DNA of 64,000 bases from Trileptium ribeirensis (GCA_030248225.1 JASANE010018629.1:31312-95311); one strand, 5' to 3'. Shown: positions 36,701 to 44,747, numbered from the stretch's first letter. Notes: generated by a model from the sequence alone, not told the origin. Numbers and translations are program-made.

Positions 36701-39700
36701 CATTCAAAATATTATAGGTGAAACTTAAGTCTCGAATGGTCCTGCACTCTTCTAAAATGTTTTATTCCCAACCTTTTAGGTGATTGTTATGTGAAAAGGC
36801 TTTAAGTCTAGTTTCTTTTCTTGAGTATGCGTATAGGATTAACGTAAAGGTGTAAATATTATTAAGCGCTAGTACGAGAATATTATTATGTTACCCAGTA
36901 CATAATGTTTTGTTCAGTCGATATTTTCCTGTTCCACATAAATAAAATATTTCTAGCTTTCGTGTGTGCTATTAACTCATTTATTGTATATTAAGTTCAA
37001 CCGTGTGTACTATAATGCGTTTCAGGCTCGGGGAAAACGTTAGCATATTTGGCGCCCGTAATTAGCAATCTTATTAAAGTTCGAGAAGCGGTTGGTGCTG
37101 CTAGTGCGTTCAACTCTCGATGTATTGTTTTGCTTCCTAGTCGCAATCACGTGCATTATAGTGCGTTTCAGGCTCGGGGAAAACGTTAGCATATTTGGCG
37201 CCCGTAATTAGCAATCTTATTAAAGTTCGAGAAACGGTTGGTGCTGCTAGTCCGTTCAACTCTCGATGTATTGTTTTGCTTCCTAGTCGCATTCACGTGC
37301 ATTATAGTGCGTTTCAGGCTCGGGGAAAACGTTAGCATATTTGGCGCCCGTAATTAGCAATCTTAATAAAGTTCGAGAAACGGTTGGTGCTGCTAGTCCG
37401 TTCAACCCTCGATGTATTGTTTTGCTGCCTAGTCGCGAACTTTGTGATCAAGTAACGGTTAGTATCATTTTGGTTTTTCTAATATAATGTTGTTGTTATT
37501 ATACTTTGGTGCGTTACAAACCTGCTTTGCGATTACATTAATTTTCAGTAACAAGTTTTGGTATTGGAAAATATTATTGGGCTGGAGTTCTCTTACGTGT
37601 CAACGAAGTCTTTATGTCACAGTTATCTTTTTGGCGTTTGGGACAAAAATTTAGTATTACAAAATATTGTTGGGCTGGAGTTCTACTTATCGACGAAATC
37701 TTTATGATACAGTTATCTTTTTGGCTGTCATGGACAAAAATTTAGTATATATTAGAAAATATTGTTGGGCAGGAGTTCTCGTACGTATCGACGACATCTT
37801 TATGCTACAGTTATCTTTTTGGCAGTCAGTGATAAAAATTTAGTATTAGGAAATATTGTTGGGCAGGAGTTCCCGTATGTATCGACGAAATCTTTATGAT
37901 ACAGTTATCTTATTGGCTGTCAGGGACAAAAATTTAGTGTTAGAAAATATTGTTGGCAGGAGTTCTCCTACGTATCGACGAAATCTTTATGATACAGTTA
38001 TCTATTTGGCTGTCATGGACAAAAATTTAGTATTAGAAAATATTGTTGGGCAGGAGTTATCGTACGTATCGACGAAATCTTTATGCTACAGTTATCTTTT
38101 TGGCAGTCAGGGACAAAAATTTAGTATTACAAAATATTGTTGGGCAGGAGTTCTCCTACGTATCGACGAAATCTTTATGATACAGTTTTCTTTTTGGCTG
38201 TCAGCGACAAAAATTTAGTATTAGAAAATATTGTTGGGCAGGAGTTCTCTTACGTAACGACGAAATCTTTATGATACAGTTTTCTTTTTGGCTGTCGGGG
38301 ACAAACATGCTGTAATGTGGTTAGATTGTGTAGTGTTTTATAAGATATATGCTGGGCTGTCCACAGTGGTAGAACCAACCAGGTTCAAAATCCCCTTGTT
38401 AGTACATATTACGTTCCCTCTTGTTGTTATATAAATTCCCATGTTTAACTAAGTCCTTGGTTTATTAATGTGTCTAAATACGGGATTTCGGCATACTGAA
38501 TACTTTTAAGCATTAGTACTACCATTTGCAATGCTAAAACGTTGTTTTATTGCCTGAAAACATTTGTCCGACAGATAAAAGTACCCGAAAATATGTGACA
38601 AAATTTTCTTCGTGAATGAACGTTAGGGGCCTTCCAAAGTTCCTCTCACCCATCTGATGGCTTCGGACAGGCGAGGTGTATAGTCTGTAGATATTTCGCT
38701 TTGCACACAACATATTTTTTTCGTTCCAGTTAGCTTCCAATTTGAATTCTTGCTGATCATACGTTCATGAATAACTTGAGTAGAAACTGTTCTTTGCATT
38801 GCAAAATGAGAATTTAAATAGCGGTAACATTTTATGGTTTGTTCTTATTCAACTAATAATCATGTCCTACTACGATATTATCATATAATATTGCTTTCAA
38901 CAACTTTGGTGGCATTTAAAATTACTGTTAGCTTGGCTTGTTCTCAGACTCCAAAATTGATCAGTTAATTCAAAAATATTTTGTGGGACTATTTTGCTGA
39001 GTTAATACCTTTCAACTTTTTTGCAGGTCAAAAAAAATTTTTACGAACTCTGGAACAAACGGATGAAGTGTATATTGCATTTTAACGAAAATTTCTGATT
39101 TGTATTAATGCTAGTTCAGCTGTTTTTATTTACTTTTGAAGTTTCTCTGTGATTTCTAGTTTAATCGAATGTTTTGTTTTAGGACTATTGTCGAAGAATA
39201 GCTAGCTACTGTCATTTAAACACTTTCAATATCACTGGGCATGATGTAGGTATCTTAGTTTTTAATTATTTATTTGGATTACTTTTAAGATTGAATCGCA
39301 GCTATCTAGTTTGATTTTAATGAGCCCCAACTGAGGCGCACATTTTAGGTTGATTTAGAGAATTGTTTATCTGGCTGAGTTGGTTGCGATCGGTGCAAGC
39401 TGAAATTTACGCTGAGCATGTTAAGGCGTGCTCACACGCTCAAGCTTTATTGTCAAATGTTGAAGGCATCTTTTTTGCATTGCTGGTAAGTTCGAACTGT
39501 TGAACAATGTTGATACATTTCAAGGATATTCATATTGTCAATCATCGACGAGATGTATTACCTGAAAATTTATAGTTCAAATCTTGATCTCAAATTTTGA
39601 AATATCGCAATTCTCCGTGAGATAAAATCTAAAATAGCCTTCCCTACAAAACCGGCTATAACAAAACATACTTACTTATACTACCTTTATTTTGATTATT

Positions 39701-42700
39701 GAATTCTGAAGGTAGTGAGTGAAACGACCTAAGCGACGAATTCTTACTAGCCCCGACAGTGGTGAAACTTGACATTGTCCGTTATCGGGCTTTAGGATAA
39801 CACGCATAACCCAACTTTGGCTGGGCGGAATGATTTTCGCGATAGCTCATTTGAAACTTTGAAACATGTTTTTGCGCCTTTAGTTAGGCGCGAAGTCCGA
39901 TTCCAATCCTCTTCCCCACGAAAAAGCTAGCCAAAAGAGTCAGGTCGGGACCGAAGGGCCTACTAATATAGCTATGGTAAGTCGATAATCGGCGGAGATT
40001 TGTCAAATGTGGCCATTTTGTAGAGGAAATAAGCCTTTATATGACTATATATGATTCTTTTTACGCGGATATCTTAGGATGTAGGGTTTGGGTCCAAACA
40101 TGTTGTAGAATATGCCCGTGAGACCCAAAATAAATGAATATGGTATTAATATATCCATAACCACTCAAGTTTAACCTGTGTATTTTTGGTCTCATTTTAT
40201 ACAACAGTTCATCTTCTATGTAGCAGCAAATGGTGTGATGCTGTTGTAATTATTTACGCTGCAGGGTTGTGTAAAAATGTGTTTCAATGAGCTTATGGGA
40301 ACCAAAGTTCACATAAATTTATTGTAATATCTCCGCAACCGCTTGAGTTATGTAGGTGGTTTGGTCTCGTTTTGTACAGCAGTTCTTCCTCTATATAGAT
40401 GCAAATGGTGTCATGCTATTGTCATTATTTACTCTGCAGGGTTTGGTCAAAACGGGTATTTCTATTTGCCTATGGCACTCAGAATACACGAAATTGTAAT
40501 ATCTTTGCAACCAATCGAGCTATATGGAAAGGTTGGTCAAATTTTGCAGAGAATCCTCTATATACTTAAACTTTGCGAGTACTCAACTATTCAAACAACG
40601 TGGCTGATATTCGATGGTCCATTTTCTAATTTCATGCTCAACTGCATTTCTCTGTACAGTATTCAACACCCAAAATTCACCATTTTGCCGAATAGACAAG
40701 CTACTAGCTTATGATATATTCATGAGTAAAAAATAAAGCATGGTCTTGTAAAATATGCATTTTCAGTGATACAACAAAACCTGCGACATACATGGTTGTA
40801 AAAGCTTGGAAAACACGATTAAATGCGTTTTGAGACGCACGGGTGCCGTAGGGGGACGATTTTATTTCCCACAGGTTGTATACAGTAACCACCAGAAATG
40901 ACCGCTACTCGCTCGGTATTGGCTTGATCCTCGATCGCTGTTTGAAGCATGTAATAACACGAAAGTGGTTAAAAACGCGAAATTCATCTCTGGCGCGTAG
41001 TGCATGTACATAAATAACCGGCTTTTTCACTAATATTGGGGAAGTCTTCCCCAGTCATATTCCCAAGTAAATCTTGCACCTCCTTAGTTCATGCTTTGCA
41101 ATGCAAAATGCTAACTTAAATAATGTTTCTTAGAAACGACACTAAGGCGTCTTTAGGCTTACAATACTCGCTCGAGAGTGGCTTGCTCGAGATATCGAAA
41201 TTATTTAAATTAATAATAATTTTTCTATTTTAAAACAAAATTATTTCGAGCTAGCGGCGAGCGAGCGACAGTCATTTTTGGTGGGAACTGTTATATACGC
41301 GTCAAATAAAAAATATTTGAGAGAATACATCAATTTGGTGAAGAATAATTATGCGACGAAAGGGCGGGAAAAAAGATTTTTTGTGCAATTAGACGCTATT
41401 TGAGGAACTTCCGGTGGCTACGATCGCATTGGTTCAGTGATGAAAGTTTTAGCTTTGGCCTTCGAGAAATTTCAAGTTCTGTTCAAATGGTGTTAGAGAT
41501 CTGTTCTAAATTTTTAACACATTTTGTTTAAATTTGTATCGCGGCTGTTCAAAGTGTTTTCGCGGATACGTAAACTTTGTTGGATTTCTGTCCGAAATAC
41601 AACTATTATTTCTTGTTAGCACTGTATATATGCGAGTAATCGGAGTTTAGGTTCCTGCAAACTTCGGGTTCTGTTTGCGGTGAATTTTATCGTAGTTCTG
41701 ATCTAATATTAGAAATTTAGCCATACAAATATGCAAAAGTTATTTAACTTTTGCATATTTGTATGGCTAAATTTGTAATAAAAGTTTTGCATTTCCTAGT
41801 CCATAGTGACTAGCAAATTCAACCATATCTGTAACTAATAACTCGCAAAGCGAGGGAAAATGGAGCGAGTGTGTCTACTGTGCGCTTATTGACCATTGTG
41901 TCGTTTTAAATTCAGGCCCCTAAGCATGTTTAAAGTGTCATAATAGCTATAAATTGTATACCAGCAATACTTTAATGGCTTTGCTACGGTCATTTTACTG
42001 ATACATCAAAACCGAAGAACATTTCTTCTTCCAATGACAAAAAGACAAACACTTTTGAAATTTATAGAGCAAAATTTTTAAGAAAAATTATAATTTTTTG
42101 AATTTTTACATAGTAGGGCCGTAAGACTTGCCTTATTTGACGATTACGGCGCAAATGCAATTGCTTTTATCATATTTGGCAACCCCGAAAACCTATAGTC
42201 ACGTTCACTGGACCTACATTCATCTATAATATTGGAAAATTGGCGAAATTTGACTATTTTTGATGTCAAAATTTACACCAAATTTTGCTCAGACGCCATC
42301 CAGCAGAATAACACTTGTTTAACAGCAGAAGCCAACTTGTTTAACGGGCTAAATAACCTTATAACTCCATAGTTCACTCGCAACGAGCAAAACAACTTGC
42401 TTTGTAAAAAAATTTTTACATTACTTCATTTTTAGGTTATTTTTAAACTGTAACTCGAAAACGGCAGCTCTGACTCTACAGCAAAGTTGTAGCTCTCGAT
42501 GATAGGATTGTGTTGGTCTTCGTTTTTCACTGCGAAGCATCTGTCTTGAAGTATAATCGTCAAATATAGATATTCAGATGGCTATAATTTAAAAAATGTG
42601 GCTCTTGATCCTTTGGGGCCCATTTTGACCCTGAAGACTTGGTCGGCGAGTTTAGTGTCAAATTAGTTTATAAAAGGAATTTGTGATCAAATAAAAAACT

Positions 42701-44747
42701 TGTGAGGATCCATCTATCCGGTGATGAATTATGATCTTCACAAACGGACAAAAGATTTTTGCCGCTAAAAATCTATTTATGGATCTAATTAAAACGAAAT
42801 ATTTGAAGCTTTTGCCCAGTTATATAATCAGTACCCGCCAGAAAGGGTTCTGAACTACCCTCGACGTTCGCTCGCTCGGTGCTCCCTCGACGTTCGCTCG
42901 CTCGGTGCTCCCTCGACGTTCGCTCGCTCGGTGCTCCCTCGACGTTCGCTCGCTCGGTGCTCCCTCGACGTTCGCTCGCTCGGTGCTCCCTCGACGTTCG
43001 CTCGCTCGGTGCTCCCTCGACGTTCGCTCGCTCGGTGCTCCCTCGACGTTCGCTCGCTCGGTGCCTCCCTCGACTTCCTCGCCGGGCTCCCTCACGTTCG
43101 CTCGCTCGGTGCTCCCTCGACGTTCGCTCGCTCGGTGCTCCCTCGACGTTCGCTCGCTCGGTGCTCCCTCGACGTTCGCTCGCTCGGTGCTCCCTCGACG
43201 TTCGCTCGCTCGGTGCTCCCTCGACGTTCGCTCGCTCGGTGCTCCCTCGACATTCGCTCGCTCGGTGCTCCCTCGACGTTCGCTCGCTCGGTGCTCCCTC
43301 GACGTTCGCTCGCTCGGTGCTCCCTCGACGTTCGCTCGCTCGGTGCTCCCTCGATGTTCGCTCGCCGCTCGCTCGATGTTCGCTCGCTCTAAAGGCAGCA
43401 GTCATTTCTGGTGCATACTGTATGTACCTTTGATTAGCTCTTTTAAATTCACCTCGTTTCGTTTCCGAGGAGCCAACATCCGCTATAGAAATGAGTCAAA
43501 ACAATGCTTTATTTTGCAGTGACAGTGGCAAAAGTGTCATTGTTTCTTTAAGACATCGCGTTCGCTCACTCTGTGTTAAAAGTGATGTGTTTTATGTAGC
43601 CTATGGGAGTTTTGTCTTCGTCTGTTTGATTAAACGTTGTTTAGGCTCGCTATTGTGTATTTCAGTATTTAATTTACTAATTTCAGTATCCTATTGAATT
43701 GGAAGAACCGCAGGATATTGTGGTTGGCACCCCGGCAGCTGTCGCTAAGTACCAGCATTTAGGTTTGTTAGTTATAGTTGGCTGCTGGTATAATATTCTA
43801 CATGGAGTGACAGACGGTACAGTACAACCTGGGTTTAGTGGCTTCTCTCCGAGAAAGCACAACTTACTTATGCTGCGTTCAAAGCTCGAAATGATTGTTC
43901 TCCGTTTTATGTCTATTACCATGGTATTTTTAAGCGTGGTATTATAACATTGATTATATGAAATACTATAGTGAAAGTCTTACAGTCGCTGACAAAAAAT
44001 GTCAGTGTACACGCGGATGGAAGAAATTGGGTTTGGACGCGGAATGGCACAATTGCGTCCGTCTGTTGAGCACTTTTATCCCTGACTGTAGAACCCTTGC
44101 CAGAAATGTTCAAACGAACAAACTGGGCGCCGAACTTTGAACACTGGTGTAAGAGGTTATCAAACATATTTTGTAGCAACAGTTTCCTCGAACACATTTC
44201 GAATAGTTTCGAACAACAATTATAGTATCGCGATCGAGTATTTAAATAATTGAAATTCACATTTTAATGGGTACTGTCGAACGAATATCATAGTCATTTG
44301 AACACGTTTACCAGGGGTTTCGAACAAAGAAACGTAATCCTCAAGTGAACATCGAACCTGCGTCGAACGAATAGCGAATGAAATATTTCCGCGGGGCTCT
44401 AGAGTTTTATCTCAACTAATTTAGTATTTTAATTTTCGGAATGAGAAAGTAATTAAATAAATTGTATCCAGTGTTGGCCAACGCGTCGAATGTTACTTAT
44501 TGCATTTTCATTCATGCATTGTAAAGGTTTTTTGTAAATTCTTGTAGTCGTCATGATGTTTTGGAAAAATTGCAAAAGTTGAAAGTAAAATTTTGACAAT
44601 TTCAATAAAAGGTACTAAACTGCTACAAAACATTATTCAGGTATTTTGAAACTCAACGATCTTCAGCACTTGATTGTTGACGAGGCTGACACTCTTCTGG
44701 ATGATTCGTTTAACACGCAGCTGTTGTCGATTATGAAAAATCTTCAG
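24624..44747 (+). CDS. DDX28: DDX28-like mitochondrial DEAD-box RNA helicase (partial gene, seven exons)
   Basis: Exons: 24624-24753, 29379-29509, 34287-34464, 37318-37457, 39183-39245, 43687-43762, 44641-44747. Every junction joins in a compatible phase, and the product reads in order through a basic N-terminal region (PVIEFPPSLLRKLV), NETFNHYSGQRYP with KYIGDYFTI, a Q-motif region (SFDDVGFEPAVLNAI), motif I (AEAGSGKT), motif Ia (LLPSRELCDQ), QDIVVGTPAAV (Ib) and motif II (LIVDEADTLLDDSF). The residues around motif II and the N-terminal extension are characteristic of DDX28, which in vertebrates acts in mitochondrial large-ribosomal-subunit assembly. The start exon and the C-terminal helicase lobe (motifs IV-VI) were not found in the window. 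Introns are full of transposons. Confidence 0.75.
24760..25245. other. Intronic sequence, nothing recognised
   Basis: A/T-rich, without gene or repeat signals that I can support. Confidence 0.4.
25248..25483. repeat. Two-copy tandem duplication, 116-bp period
   Basis: The block from TTGAAATATTTCCCACGTC to AAGGTATCCGTTGA is present twice, essentially identical, in tandem. Confidence 0.95.
25933..27678 (-). pseudogene. LINE C ORF2 reverse transcriptase and C-terminal region
   Basis: Blocks in order: VDCKRACGPDPIPNAAF, VVPLHKGPTDNVANYRPVCL, a shift to YFDFKKTFDSVSH (palm motif A with Lys-Thr for the usual Lys-Ala), DVPQGFVVGPVLFLLYISD (motif B) and LLKFADDLKVFARL (motif C, catalytic Asp pair intact), then LGVIISNDLKWEEQC, RPHLEYVTQVWFPYHGRD and, beyond a frameshift, LETRRLRSDILLYQIM ending FSHRVVNFWNNLPPYVVEA. 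The 215-codon uninterrupted stretch at 26883-26236 shows relatively recent activity. Confidence 0.85.
27815..28006 (-). pseudogene. LINE C ORF2 endonuclease, N-terminal fragment
   Basis: CINVVLMNARSTMNNMHEFE and VILFTETWIKSELL are the first two endonuclease blocks. Most of the remaining nuclease domain is missing before the reverse transcriptase begins near 27.6 kb. Confidence 0.75.
28078..28125. repeat. AT-rich simple repeat
   Basis: TATATA / ATATAT runs around ATACATATATATAAATATAT. Confidence 0.8.
28180..29030 (-). pseudogene. LINE C ORF1 with PHD-like zinc finger
   Basis: A frame near 29000-28900 reads CGLCHAVIRVDNGDSFLECA then LCDVYLHRA. A shifted frame (28884-28612) gives FYCDSCNGHVDDDLRVVKSL and a coiled-coil-like stretch. 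The central domain follows (LIFAGVRECVSGNGTARKG; LLKVILGTAAQQSAILSKAK). This is the third LINE in the window with the same ORF1 plan. Confidence 0.65.
29379..29509 (+). CDS. DDX28: DDX28-like exon: region between N-terminus and helicase core
   Basis: Acceptor TTATTGTTTTAG ends at 29378 and donor GTTAGT starts at 29510. The first two bases complete the codon left by the upstream exon, and the exon ends in phase 0 as required by the next one. It encodes CKNETFNHYSGQRYP, CSAHWRKQKYIGDYFTI and CHGP. The block of an F-N-H-Y motif, a W-[KR] pair and D-Y/H-F-x-I corresponds to the segment before the Q motif in DDX28 proteins. Confidence 0.7.
29580..29990. repeat. Possible transposon relic with repeated GCCAGGGGGCA motif
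   Basis: GCCAGAGGGCATGAACCAGG, TTTTGCCAGGGGGCATTTT and ATTGCCAGGGGGCACCG recur around an A/T-rich core with AAATTTTGAT repeats. The texture is like the G-rich MITEs elsewhere in the window, but no clear terminal repeats were found. Confidence 0.35.
30080..31050. other. Intronic sequence, nothing recognised
   Basis: A small hairpin-like element (GTGGCTT ... AAGCCAC, about 30128-30150) is the only structure noted. Confidence 0.35.
31040..31500. repeat. Diverged two-copy tandem repeat, ~275-bp period
   Basis: GATCAAATTGGGCACC and GATCGAATTGGGCACC begin two related blocks that also share GTGACT...TAAACACTG, and CGATTTTTCGTA followed by CAGGCTC. Confidence 0.75.
31670..32245. repeat. Diverged tandem repeat, about 175-bp period, 3-4 copies
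   Basis: Successive copies share CATTGAAAACATCTGAAAG / CATTGAACACCTATGAAAAG / CTTGAAACCTCATGAAAGG, followed by ATTCTTGATGCCCT and a TACATAAC...ACTA stretch. Confidence 0.7.
32250..33190. other. Intronic sequence, nothing recognised
   Basis: A/T-rich, without supportable features. Confidence 0.35.
33560..33785 (+). repeat. SINE-like repeat, copy 2
   Basis: Carries TTCGAATCCGG (similar to a Pol III B-box), CTCGCGCCTAACCAAAGG, CTTTCAAATGAG and CCATAACGGACATTGTCAGA in the same order as the copies at 22.5 and 39.8 kb. Confidence 0.6.
33871..34378. repeat. 260-bp tandem duplication covering the 5' part of a DDX28-like exon
   Basis: The block starting AGATATAAAATATAAGACAT and ending GCTATCGAAACCT occurs at 33871-34118 and again at 34131-34378, identical as far as I can see. 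Each copy contains intron sequence, the acceptor GTCTTTTAG and the first ~90 bases of the exon encoding the Q-motif region. Only the second copy continues into the rest of the exon. Confidence 0.95.
34027..34118 (+). pseudogene. DDX28: Truncated duplicate of the DDX28-like Q-motif exon
   Basis: It has an intact acceptor and encodes NPSSIRGSINDQLSFDDVGF and EPAVLNAIET, then runs into A/T-rich spacer with no donor like that of the full copy. If used it would truncate or alter the protein. Confidence 0.75.
34287..34464 (+). CDS. DDX28: DDX28-like exon: Q motif and start of motif I
   Basis: Acceptor TGTCTTTTAG ends at 34286 and donor GTATTA begins at 34465. Phase 0 in, phase 1 out. It encodes QLSFDDVGFEPAVLNAIETL, GYTTLTAPQLVVFPPALSG and NIAIAAEAG, where the final Gly begins motif I. 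The F...Q arrangement is the DEAD-box Q-motif region, which recognises adenine. Confidence 0.8.
34740..35830 (-). pseudogene. Degraded LINE reverse-transcriptase fragment, distinct lineage (RTE-like)
   Basis: Minus-strand frames give YKLVRMIRMLYHNKKSCYV, then a motif-B relic VTQGSIILFPLFL, a TKLKVLQAVIMACLLYASEA segment, CYRRILGISFHATRNEDIRR and LGQVLHMKADRFAKIE. This series (Gln-Gly-Ser, L-Q-T-K-L-K, LLYxxE, RRILGIS, L-G-x-V-L-x-M) matches the C-terminal half of RTE/R4-type LINE proteins common in invertebrates. It is heavily frameshifted and lies antisense in a DDX28-like intron. Confidence 0.65.
36400..36860 (-). pseudogene. 3' fragment of another CR1-like LINE
   Basis: Minus-strand reading gives LSFTYNILNGLVNLNMNQFF and KTSVFFQGNSIWNYLPVYFI with a frameshift, the usual C-terminus of CR1/L2-type ORF2 (F-F-x-x-x-x-I-W-N-x-L-P). 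Only the last ~130 codons are present. Confidence 0.6.
37026..37146 (+). pseudogene. DDX28: Duplicate motif-I exon, copy 1
   Basis: It has an intact acceptor and reads GSGKTLAYLAPVISNLIKVR and ends RCIVLLPSR, but then runs into NHVHYS; the Glu-Leu of motif Ia and the donor are missing. Only a weak GTGCAT could act as a donor. Reading through into the next copy shifts frame because 146 is not divisible by 3. Confidence 0.8.
37172..37292 (+). pseudogene. DDX28: Duplicate motif-I exon, copy 2
   Basis: Same structure as copy 1, with an intact acceptor and a truncated 3' end lacking the normal donor. A Pro replaces Ala after the GAAS tract, as in the full copy. Confidence 0.8.
37318..37457 (+). 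CDS. DDX28: DDX28-like exon: motif I to motif Ia (complete copy)
   Basis: Acceptor GCGTTTCAG ends at 37317 and donor GTTAGT begins at 37458. The first two bases complete the Gly codon of the upstream exon, giving AEAGSGKTLAYLAPV, the ATP-binding Walker A motif. It ends LLPSRELCDQVT, motif Ia. This is the only one of three tandem copies that keeps the exon's 3' end. Confidence 0.8.
37546..38306. repeat. Eight-copy minisatellite, ~94-bp unit
   Basis: Each unit contains AAATATTGTTGGGCAGGAG, a CGTATCGACGAAATCTTTAT block and ACAGTTATCTTTTTGGC. It starts just under 90 bp after the motif-I exon donor. Some units are in phase, producing an open frame (37856-38218) that has no other support as coding. 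Confidence 0.95.
38340..39180. other. Intronic sequence
   Basis: A single MITE-end-like sequence (CTGGGCTGTCCACAGTGG) near 38350; otherwise nothing recognised. Confidence 0.35.
39183..39245 (+). CDS. DDX28: DDX28-like small exon between motifs Ia and Ib
   Basis: Acceptor TTTGTTTTAG ends at 39182 and donor GTAGGT begins at 39246. It is 63 bp, phase 0 at both ends, and encodes DYCRRIASYCHL then NTFNITGHD. Length, phase and the amphipathic pattern fit the segment after motif Ia in DDX28. It is the weakest member of the exon set because it is short and has no invariant motif; another small exon may lie after it. Confidence 0.5.
39760..39965 (-). repeat. SINE-like repeat, copy 3
   Basis: On the minus strand: GGCCCTTCGGTCCCGACC, CTAGCTTTTTCGTGGGG, TCGCGCCTAACTAAAGGCGC, GTTATGCGTGTTATCC and GATAACGGACAATGTCAAG, matching the order in copies 1 and 2. 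Confidence 0.6.
40085..40570. repeat. Diverged tandem repeat, about 172-bp period, 2.5-3 copies
   Basis: Copies share TTTACGCTGCAGGGTT / TTTACTCTGCAGGGTT, GTAATATCTCCGCAACC / GTAATATCTTTGCAACC and GCAAATGGTGTGATGCT / GCAAATGGTGTCATGCT. A 123-codon frame over it is a by-product. Confidence 0.8.
40881..41293. mobile_element. Mariner/pogo-like MITE, copy 2
   Basis: Left end ACAGTAACCACCAGAAATGA and right end GTCATTTTTGGTGGGAACTGT are imperfect inverted repeats of the family. The interior contains GCGAGCGAGCGACAG and CGCTACTCGCTCGG, the same subterminal words as the other members. An internal TACAATACTCGCTCGAG at about 41160 may be the end of a second nested copy. Confidence 0.55.
41713..41774. 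repeat. Perfect 29-bp inverted repeat (hairpin)
   Basis: Arms at 41713-41741 and 41746-41774 are exactly complementary over 29 bp (starting AAATTTAGCCATACAAATAT) around a 4-nt loop. It lies in the intron before the 43.69 kb DDX28-like exon. It could be a palindromic MITE remnant or a small-RNA-producing hairpin. Confidence 0.95.
41800..42820. other. Intronic sequence, nothing recognised
   Basis: No gene or repeat that I can support. Confidence 0.35.
42827..43422. mobile_element. Mariner/pogo-like MITE, copy 3, expanded by an internal minisatellite
   Basis: The family left end CAGTACCCGCCAGAAA starts near 42829 and the right end GCAGTCATTTCTGG...ACTGTA ends near 43422. Almost everything between them is a 26-bp tandem array. 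The repeat unit's reverse complement contains GAGCGAACGTCGA, a word found next to the right terminal repeat of copies 4 and 5. Confidence 0.8.
42858..43390. repeat. 26-bp minisatellite, about 20 units
   Basis: Unit CTCGACGTTCGCTCGCTCGG followed by TGCTCC repeats head to tail with few changes; an irregular patch (CTCGACTTCCTCGCCGGGCT) sits near 43066-43090 and units shorten at the right end. Long open frames on both strands across it are repeat artefacts. Confidence 0.97.
43687..43762 (+). CDS. DDX28: DDX28-like exon: motif Ib region
   Basis: Acceptor TAATTTCAG ends at 43686 and donor GTTTGT begins at 43763. Phase 0 in, phase 1 out. It encodes YPIELEEPQDIVVGTPAAVA followed by KYQHL. The VVGTP core is the DEAD-box motif Ib region; as in other DDX28 proteins the canonical T-P-G-R arginine is absent. 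Confidence 0.75.
44100..44400. repeat. Relic related to the mariner/pogo-like MITE family
   Basis: Dense TCGAACA / GTTTCGAACAA words and GGGTACTGTCGAACGAAT resemble the interior and ends of the MITEs at 46.45 and 48.43 kb, but a clean pair of ends cannot be drawn. Confidence 0.35.
44641..44747 (+). CDS. DDX28: DDX28-like exon: motif II (DEAD)
   Basis: Acceptor CATTATTCAG ends at 44640 and donor GTAGTT begins at 44748. Its first two bases complete the codon from the previous exon. It encodes ILKLNDLQHLIVDEADTLL then DDSFNTQLLSIMKNLQ. DEAD is the Mg/ATP-hydrolysis motif, and DEADTLLD-[DE]-SF is the DDX28-type extension of it. Exit is phase 0. No following exon was recognised. Confidence 0.85.

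Larger units (their letters stand above)
37017..37447. repeat. 146-bp tandem triplication covering the motif-I exon of the DDX28-like gene
   Basis: Three copies with a 146-bp period start at the acceptor GCGTTTCAG (37017, 37163, 37309) and run to CCTAGTCGC. They differ at only a few positions (for example GAGAAGCGG versus GAGAAACGG; TAGTGCGTT versus TAGTCCGTT). Only the third copy continues into GAACTTTGTGATCAAGT and a donor. Confidence 0.95.

Noticed and set aside
37856..38218. 120-codon open frame (repeated YRRNLYDTVI units)
   Set aside because: It lies wholly in a 94-bp tandem array and breaks where unit length changes; there is no start context or splice support.
40343..40714. 123-codon open frame
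   Set aside because: Coincides with a diverged ~172-bp tandem repeat whose other copies are not open.
42785..43522. Long open frames (up to 206 codons) on both strands over Arg/Ser/Ala-rich repeats
   Set aside because: They are read-through of a 26-bp minisatellite; three shifted frames on one strand give the same peptide, which is what a repeat without stops produces.
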